The notes beneath the pieces are model-generated. The model had not been told where the DNA came from. It ran no database searches and worked only from the letters and a program-made list of their open reading frames with translations. The translations under genes and the position numbers were made by a program. Positions 24,395 to 29,791 of a stretch of 29,791 bases of DNA are shown here, piece by piece (positions within the stretch are counted from its first letter, which is position 1; each line of letters starts with the position of its first letter). The DNA is from Erythrobacteraceae bacterium CCH12-C2 (GTDB lineage Bacteria > Pseudomonadota > Alphaproteobacteria > Sphingomonadales > Sphingomonadaceae), in assembly GCA_001556995.1 (NCBI GenBank), contig LSKF01000082.1:1-29791 (forward strand). The letters are read 5' to 3'.

Positions 24395-26971
24395 ATGAAT
24401 CTCGAAAAGTTCACCGACCGGGCCAAGGGCTTCCTGCAAGCGGCGCAAACGGTCGCGATCCGCATGAACCACCAGCGCATCACCCCACTGCACCTTTTGA
24501 AGGCGCTGCTGGAGGATAGCGAAGGCATGGCTGCCGGACTGGTGCAACGTGCGGGCGGTACTCCGCCGCTGGCTGTGGCGGAGGTGGATGCGGGCCTTGC
24601 CAAAATCCCGGCGGTGACCGGCAGCGGCGCGCAGGCGACTCCGGGGCTCGATAACGACGCGGTGCGGGTGCTCGATCAGGCCGAACAGATCGCCGACAAG
24701 GCAGGCGATAGCTACGTCACCGTAGAGCGGCTCTTGGTCGCGCTTGCCCTGTCCCAGACTGCCGCAGCCGAGGCCTTGAAAGCGGCTGGCATCACGCCGC
24801 AAGGCCTCAACACCGCGATTGAGCAGCTGCGCGGCGGCAAGCGGGCCGACAGTGCCAGCGCCGAGAACACCTATGACGCGATGCAGAAATTCGCCCGCGA
24901 TCTGACGCAGGCGGCGCGTGACGGGAAGCTCGATCCGGTGATCGGCCGCGACGAAGAGATCCGCCGCACGATCCAGATCCTTGCCCGGCGCACCAAGAAC
25001 AACCCCGCCCTGATCGGCGAACCCGGCACGGGGAAAACCGCGATTGCCGAAGGCCTCGCGCTGCGCATCGCCAATGGCGACGTGCCCGACAGCCTCAAGG
25101 GCCGCACGCTCATGTCGCTCGACATGGGCGCGCTGATCGCAGGCGCGAAATATCGCGGCGAGTTTGAAGAGCGGCTGAAATCGGTGCTCGACGAGGTCAA
25201 GCATGCCGAGGGCCAGATCATCCTGTTCATTGATGAAATGCACACCCTGATCGGTGCAGGCGCGTCCGAAGGCTCGATGGATGCCTCGAACCTCCTGAAG
25301 CCCGCCCTGTCGCGCGGCGAATTGCACTGCATCGGCGCGACCACGCTCGATGAGTACCAGAAGTACGTGGAGAAGGACCCCGCGCTCCAGCGGCGGTTCC
25401 AGCCGGTGTTCATCGCTGAACCCACGGTCGAAGACACCATCAGCATCCTGCGCGGGATCAAGGACAAGTACGAACTCCACCACGGCGTGCGCATCACCGA
25501 CGGTGCCATTGTCGCCGCGGCGAAGCTGTCCGACCGCTACATCCAGAACCGCTTCTTGCCTGATAAAGCCATTGATTTGATGGACGAGGCCGCCAGCCGC
25601 ATCCGCATGGAGGTGGAGTCGAAGCCCGAGGAGATCGAGGCCCTCGACCGGCGCATCATCCAGCTGAAGATCGAGGAATCGGCGCTCCAGAAAGAATCCG
25701 ACCAGAACTCCAAGGATCGGCTTGTCGCGCTGCGCGAGGAGCTTGCGAACCTTGAACAGCAATCCTCCGAACTCACCACCCGCTGGCAGAACGAGCGCGA
25801 CAAGATTGCGGCGGAAGGCCGGATCAAGGAAGCGCTCGATGCGGCGCGGCTGGAGCTGGAACAGGCTCAGCGCGAGGGTGATCTCGCGAAGGCGGGAGAG
25901 CTCAGCTACGGGCGCATCCCCGAGTTGGAAAAGCAGCTCAGCGAAGCGCAGGGCCAGGCCGCCAATGCCATGCTGCGCGAGGAAGTGACCGAGGAGGACA
26001 TCGCTTCTGTCGTCAGCCGCTGGACCGGCATCCCGGTCGACCGGATGATGGCGGGTGAGCGCGAAAAGCTGCTTCAGATGGAGGCGATCCTCGGCAAGCG
26101 GGTGATCGGTCAGTCACAAGCCATCGAGGCCGTGTCCAAGGCCGTCCGCCGCGCACGGGCGGGCCTTCAGGATCCGAACCGCCCTCTGGGCAGTTTCCTG
26201 TTCCTTGGCCCCACGGGTGTCGGCAAAACCGAACTGACCAAGGCATTGGCCGGGTTCCTGTTCGATGACGACAGCGCCATGGTACGCATCGACATGAGCG
26301 AGTTCATGGAGAAGCACGCGGTGGCTCGCCTGATCGGCGCGCCTCCGGGCTATGTCGGCTATGAGGAAGGCGGGGTGCTGACCGAAGCCGTGCGCCGCCG
26401 CCCCTATCAGGTGGTGCTGTTCGATGAGGTCGAGAAGGCGCACTCAGATGTGTTCAACGTGCTTCTGCAGGTGCTCGATGACGGGCGCTTGACCGATGGG
26501 CAGGGGCGCGTGGTCGACTTTGCCAACACCCTTATCATCCTCACCAGCAACCTCGGCAGCCAGTACCTCGCCAACCTGCCTGATGGCGAGGAGCCCGCCA
26601 CGGTCGAGAAAGACGTGATGGACGTGGTGCGCGGGCATTTCCGGCCCGAGTTCCTCAATCGGCTGGACGAGATCATCCTGTTCCATCGCCTGGCGCAGGA
26701 ACACATGGCCCCGATCGTCGAGATCCAGGTCGGCCGGGTGCAGAAACTGCTCGCCGACCGCAAAATCACGCTCGACCTCACCGATGCGGCGCTGCGCTGG
26801 CTCGGGCGAGTGGGGTACGATCCAGTCTATGGGGCGAGACCCCTGAAGCGAGCCGTGCAGCGCTATCTGCAGGATCCCCTTGCGGAAATGCTGCTCGAAG
26901 GAAAGCTGCCCGACGGCAGCACCCTCACCATCGACGAAGGTGACGGCGCACTGACCATGGCGATTCGCTGA
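24395..26971 (+). CDS. clpB: ATP-dependent disaggregase ClpB
   Basis: ClpB works with DnaK to dissolve protein aggregates in the cytoplasm. The 858-residue product matches the family throughout: an N-domain from [15 protein letters not shown] with two Clp repeats, AAA domain 1 with Walker A GEPGTGKT (208-215) and the segment [11 protein letters not shown], a coiled-coil middle domain (about 400-540) rich in Glu/Lys/Gln, and AAA domain 2 with Walker A GPTGVGKT (605-612), [13 protein letters not shown] pore loop and [19 protein letters not shown] sensor 2. ATG 24395 is chosen because it gives the canonical N-terminus and follows GGAGGGG at 24379-24385. A candidate heat-shock promoter precedes it and a long hairpin follows. 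Confidence 0.97.
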   Translation: MNLEKFTDRAKGFLQAAQTVAIRMNHQRITPLHLLKALLEDSEGMAAGLVQRAGGTPPLAVAEVDAGLAKIPAVTGSGAQATPGLDNDAVRVLDQAEQIADKAGDSYVTVERLLVALALSQTAAAEALKAAGITPQGLNTAIEQLRGGKRADSASAENTYDAMQKFARDLTQAARDGKLDPVIGRDEEIRRTIQILARRTKNNPALIGEPGTGKTAIAEGLALRIANGDVPDSLKGRTLMSLDMGALIAGAKYRGEFEERLKSVLDEVKHAEGQIILFIDEMHTLIGAGASEGSMDASNLLKPALSRGELHCIGATTLDEYQKYVEKDPALQRRFQPVFIAEPTVEDTISILRGIKDKYELHHGVRITDGAIVAAAKLSDRYIQNRFLPDKAIDLMDEAASRIRMEVESKPEEIEALDRRIIQLKIEESALQKESDQNSKDRLVALREELANLEQQSSELTTRWQNERDKIAAEGRIKEALDAARLELEQAQREGDLAKAGELSYGRIPELEKQLSEAQGQAANAMLREEVTEEDIASVVSRWTGIPVDRMMAGEREKLLQMEAILGKRVIGQSQAIEAVSKAVRRARAGLQDPNRPLGSFLFLGPTGVGKTELTKALAGFLFDDDSAMVRIDMSEFMEKHAVARLIGAPPGYVGYEEGGVLTEAVRRRPYQVVLFDEVEKAHSDVFNVLLQVLDDGRLTDGQGRVVDFANTLIILTSNLGSQYLANLPDGEEPATVEKDVMDVVRGHFRPEFLNRLDEIILFHRLAQEHMAPIVEIQVGRVQKLLADRKITLDLTDAALRWLGRVGYDPVYGARPLKRAVQRYLQDPLAEMLLEGKLPDGSTLTIDEGDGALTMAIR

Positions 26972-26986
26972 ACCGATCAGGCGCAA

Positions 26987-27037
26987 GCCGGATCGAATGA
27001 AGATGAAACAAAATAACCTTCCTTCGTTCGATCCGGC
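26987..27037 (+). terminator. Long imperfect hairpin after clpB, likely terminator or 3' stabiliser
   Basis: GCCGGATCGAATGAAG (26987-27002) pairs with CTTCGTTCGATCCGGC (27022-27037): 16 pairs with a single G-T wobble and a 19-base A-rich loop. It begins 15 bases after the clpB stop. No T tract follows, so it may need Rho or act as an exonuclease barrier. Confidence 0.5.
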
Positions 27038-27189
27038 CCCTGAGACGATTTGTTGCGCGCAGACCGCTAACTTATCTCATAATCGCAAAGCCATAATCTG
27101 AGATTGTTGCGAGGGAGACGTTCGCGGCGGCCTGAATGTGGGATTAACGCAACACCACGCGGAAAAGTTCGGTTGCCGCGCCACGTGCT

Positions 27190-27218
27190 TTGACATCAAA
27201 CTTTCGCCATTGCACAAA
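27190..27218 (+). promoter_or_regulatory. Candidate promoter of the TonB-dependent receptor gene
   Basis: A perfect -35 (TTGACA, 27190-27195) is followed after 17 bases by CACAAA (27213-27218), a weak -10 matching TATAAT at 3 positions. It would give a leader of about 110 bases. The call rests mainly on the -35 and spacing. Confidence 0.28.
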
Positions 27219-27336
27219 ACGGTCACTGCGGGGACTGACTTGGACAACCTTTGAAGCGTGATCGCTCGACATAGGCAACTATGTGGCGGGCACGCGGGTT
27301 GTCGTGCTGTCTCCGGTAAGGGCAACTGGAGTCACC

Positions 27337-29791
27337 ATGAAAAAATTTCAGAGCAACTCGATCAAGGCACTGGCCTTTTCCGCTTCCGCAATCGCCTTTG
27401 TGATTGCCGGTCCCGTGCTCGCTCAGGATTCTGACGCGCAGCCGCAACAGGAAGAGGACGAAGAAGAGAACGTCGACGTCGGGACTGATGCCAAGGGCCG
27501 TCCGGGTCAGGGCAATATCACGGTGACCGGTTCGCGCATTGTGCGCGATACCTACAGCTCGATTTCGCCGTTGCAGGTGCTCACCACCGAAAACCAGCAG
27601 GCCGTCGGCGCGTTCGACCCTGCCCAGATTCTGCAGCGTTCGGAAGCGGCCGCCGGTCAGCAGATCGATGCGACCTTCCAGGGCTTCGTGCTCGACAACG
27701 GCCCGGGTTCGCAGACGCTCAACCTGCGCGGCCTCGGTGCTGACCGTACGCTGCTGCTGATTAACGGCCGCCGCCTGTCGCCCGCCGGCGCGGAAGGCGC
27801 GCCTTCGAATCCGTCGCTCAACCTGATCCCCAGCTCGCTGGTCGATCGCTTCGACATTCTGACTGACGGCGCTTCGTCGATCTACGGTTCGGACGCGGTC
27901 GCGGGCGTGGTCAACGTGATCCTGCGCAAGGACTTCGACGGTCTCGAAGTCCAGGCCAACGGCAACCTCAACGAATATGGCGACGGCAATGACTTCACCG
28001 TCAGCGCCGCCTGGGGCTTCAACACTGACCGCGCGGTGTTCGGTATCGGCGCCGAATGGCGCCGCGTGGACGAGATTACGCTCGGCAGCCGTCCGTTCCT
28101 CGCGGGCTGCGACCGTCACATCGAAATCGACCAGAACGGCAACAGACTGACGTTCGACGTGCAGTCGGACGCCAACGTGCGTAACCGCAGCAATGGCACC
28201 ATTGGCCTGCCGATCCAGGAGTGCAAGCCGCAGAACACCGGTGGTCGCATTCAGCTTTCGGGTGCGCCAGGCACGCGTCTGGGTGACGTTTACTTCGATC
28301 CGCGTTCCTACGGCCGGACCCGCAATGGTCAGCCGATCACCGGTAATACTGGCGTTCCGGGCTTCTCGGACAACTTCAACGCCTTCAACGTGCCGATCGA
28401 CGCCAACAATGACGGCATTAACGACCTCTTCCTTGTCGATTATGGTCAGATCGACTCGACCCAGACCTTCATCCCGCAGCAGGACACCTACAACCTGTTC
28501 ACCTATGGTGAATATGTCCTGCCCGGCGCAGCCAACCTGACGCCCTATTTCGAAGCGAGCTACAGCCGCTTCGAATCCACGACCCCGAACGGCCGTACGC
28601 CGCAGTTCTTCCCATGGGTGCCGGCCGGCAACCAGTTCAACCCCTGTAACCAGGCGGCAGGCGGCGTGGATTGCCGTGCGATCGATAACAACTTCCAGCA
28701 AATCCTGCCGGGTCAGCCGAACGCAGGCCGTGCCAGCGTGCTGGGCTCGGTCACTTCGCTCGCGGTGCGTCCGATCCCGTTCGTGCGCGGCGACCGTAAC
28801 AACGTCGAAGTCGAGCAGGAACAGTATCGCGGCGTGATCGGGATCCGCGGCGACCTTCCCTTCATCGGGACGAGCTGGACCTTCGACGTCTCGGGCGTCT
28901 ACTCGCGCTCGATTGGTAAGACCGTTCGTCGCGGGATCCGTGAAGACAAGCTGGCGCTCGCGCTCGGTATTGACCCCACGGCTGACTTCAACCCGACTGG
29001 ACTGCCGCGCAACACGTTCGACAATGATGGCGACGGGATCGCGGACGATTACATCAGCCAGGAAGTCAGCCCGATGCTGCTGGCGACCACCGGTGTTGCT
29101 GCCGGTACGCCCTGTAACGCGAATGGTCTGCGCAACCCGACCTTCGCGGCGCCCGATTTGACTGCCGGCTGCGTTCCGGTGAACCTGTTTGCCCCGTCGC
29201 TTTACGGGAATCCGGGCACGCTCAGCACCGCGATCGGCGATTTCGCCACGCAGGCCGAGCGTGATTACCTGTTCGGTGAGCGGAGCTTCAACACGGTTTA
29301 CGAACAGAAGCTGATTTCGGGTTACATCACCGGTGACCTGTTCGATCTGCCGGCTGGTCCGGTGGGCGTGGTGATCGGGGCTGAGTGGCGCGAGGACTCG
29401 ATCGACTCGCGGCCCAACTTCGTGGCGTCGAACGGCCTGTTCTGGGGCTTCTTCGCTGACGGCGGTGCCGTCGGTTCCAAGTGGATCCGCGAAGCTTACG
29501 GCGAAATCGACCTTCCGCTCCAGGCCGGCAAGCCGCTGGTCGAGGAACTGACGGTCAACCTGTCGGGCCGTATCACTGACGAAGAGTTCTATGGTACCAA
29601 CGGCACCTTCGCTCTGAAGGGCGGCTGGCGTCCGGTGGCTCCGCTGCTGTTCAAGTTCAGCTACGGCACCTCGTTCCGTGCGCCGAACCTGCGCGAGAAC
29701 TTCCTGCTCAGCCAGTCGGGCTTCGGCAACATCTTCGATCCGTGCGCGGTGCCTTCGGCTGCGTTCAGCGTGAACGGCTACAGCGCTGCCG
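27337..29791 (+). CDS. TonB-dependent receptor, 5' part (cut by window edge)
   Basis: Outer-membrane transporter energised by TonB; 818 codons are visible and the frame is open at the right edge. Residues 1-30 are a signal peptide ending GPVLAQ, followed by an acidic Gln/Glu/Asp linker. The TonB-box-like NITVTGSRIVRD (about 65-76) leads into the plug domain: LNLRGLGADRTLLLINGRRL, the NLIPSSLVDRFDILTDGASS block, YGSDAVAGVVNVILRKDF. Beta-barrel strands then run to the edge, including the late SYGTSFRAPNLRE motif, so only the C-terminal part is missing. Two Asp-rich loops (residues 355-365 and 562-572) resemble calcium-binding loops. Codon use favours CGT and GGT more than neighbours, suggesting high expression. 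Substrate is unknown. ATG 27337 follows CTGGAG. Confidence 0.95.
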   Translation, partial: MKKFQSNSIKALAFSASAIAFVIAGPVLAQDSDAQPQQEEDEEENVDVGTDAKGRPGQGNITVTGSRIVRDTYSSISPLQVLTTENQQAVGAFDPAQILQRSEAAAGQQIDATFQGFVLDNGPGSQTLNLRGLGADRTLLLINGRRLSPAGAEGAPSNPSLNLIPSSLVDRFDILTDGASSIYGSDAVAGVVNVILRKDFDGLEVQANGNLNEYGDGNDFTVSAAWGFNTDRAVFGIGAEWRRVDEITLGSRPFLAGCDRHIEIDQNGNRLTFDVQSDANVRNRSNGTIGLPIQECKPQNTGGRIQLSGAPGTRLGDVYFDPRSYGRTRNGQPITGNTGVPGFSDNFNAFNVPIDANNDGINDLFLVDYGQIDSTQTFIPQQDTYNLFTYGEYVLPGAANLTPYFEASYSRFESTTPNGRTPQFFPWVPAGNQFNPCNQAAGGVDCRAIDNNFQQILPGQPNAGRASVLGSVTSLAVRPIPFVRGDRNNVEVEQEQYRGVIGIRGDLPFIGTSWTFDVSGVYSRSIGKTVRRGIREDKLALALGIDPTADFNPTGLPRNTFDNDGDGIADDYISQEVSPMLLATTGVAAGTPCNANGLRNPTFAAPDLTAGCVPVNLFAPSLYGNPGTLSTAIGDFATQAERDYLFGERSFNTVYEQKLISGYITGDLFDLPAGPVGVVIGAEWREDSIDSRPNFVASNGLFWGFFADGGAVGSKWIREAYGEIDLPLQAGKPLVEELTVNLSGRITDEEFYGTNGTFALKGGWRPVAPLLFKFSYGTSFRAPNLRENFLLSQSGFGNIFDPCAVPSAAFSVNGYSAA

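Larger units (their letters stand above)
26972..27336. other. 365-base intergenic region between clpB and the TonB-dependent receptor gene
   Basis: It contains the hairpin at 26987-27037, a direct repeat CATAATC at 27078-27084 and 27092-27098 (14-base period, a possible operator), a candidate promoter at 27190-27218, and the receptor's ribosome-binding site CTGGAG (27326-27331). The long minus-strand open frame entering from the right is antisense to the receptor and is not a gene. No RNA gene is evident. Confidence 0.5.

Noticed and set aside
24386..25762. 458-codon minus-strand frame opposite clpB
   Set aside because: It is fully antisense to clpB and lacks motifs or a promoter.
27223..28701. 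492-codon open frame on the minus strand opposite the TonB-dependent receptor
   Set aside because: The plus strand encodes recognisable signal peptide, plug and barrel motifs; the minus frame has none.

Overview
The window is GC-rich bacterial chromosome. The gene repertoire (cbb3 oxidase cluster ccoNOQP-ccoGHIS, large TonB-dependent receptor, S46 and M16 exported peptidases, MHS-type MFS carrier) and protein style suggest an aerobic alphaproteobacterium, most likely a sphingomonad of the Erythrobacter/Porphyrobacter type. That assignment is inference from protein resemblance; there is no rRNA here to confirm it. No phage, insertion sequence, CRISPR array or tRNA is visible.

Layout. 1-110: a C/G-rich palindromic intergenic repeat. 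111-2246 (-): exported S46 dipeptidyl-peptidase. 2479-3348 (+): lipoprotein with a long Gly/Glu/Ala-rich linker, preceded by a Fur-like box. 3362-12777 (-): a compact respiratory cluster transcribed right to left, ccoN-ccoO-ccoQ-ccoP-ccoG-fixH-ccoI-ccoS, then an unrecognised Cys/His-rich small exported protein, then hemN. Most junctions overlap by 4 to 11 bases. 12870-13619 (-): a Crp/Fnr-family regulator. 13767-14450 (+): an OmpW-like outer-membrane protein, divergent from the regulator. 14451-14811: intergenic region with a terminator and a near-perfect parS (ParB-binding) site. 14812-16752 (+): acetyl-CoA synthetase, convergent with an MFS carrier at 16749-18416 (-); the two stop codons share a CTAG. 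18631-18930 (-): unknown 99-residue protein with its own candidate promoter and a strong terminator. 19083-21932 and 21984-24191 (-): M16 peptidase and penicillin-acylase-family hydrolase, probably one transcript. 24395-26971 (+): clpB behind a candidate heat-shock promoter. 27337 to the right edge (+): a TonB-dependent receptor, cut by the window.

How it fits together. Two perfect TTGAT-N4-ATCAA boxes (one upstream of ccoN, one between the regulator and ompW) and one degenerate box upstream of hemN outline a local low-oxygen regulon: the high-affinity oxidase, its copper and redox assembly factors, oxygen-independent haem synthesis, an outer-membrane protein and the regulator itself. The regulator keeps the E-S-R recognition-helix residues expected for this box but lacks the N-terminal cysteine cluster of oxygen-sensing FNR, so it looks FixK-like and should depend on another oxygen signal. 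The most interesting items are the isolated parS site, the undescribed Cys/His-rich protein inside the oxidase assembly operon, the possibly leaderless hemN transcript, and the MFS carrier with a periplasmic insert of about 120 residues.
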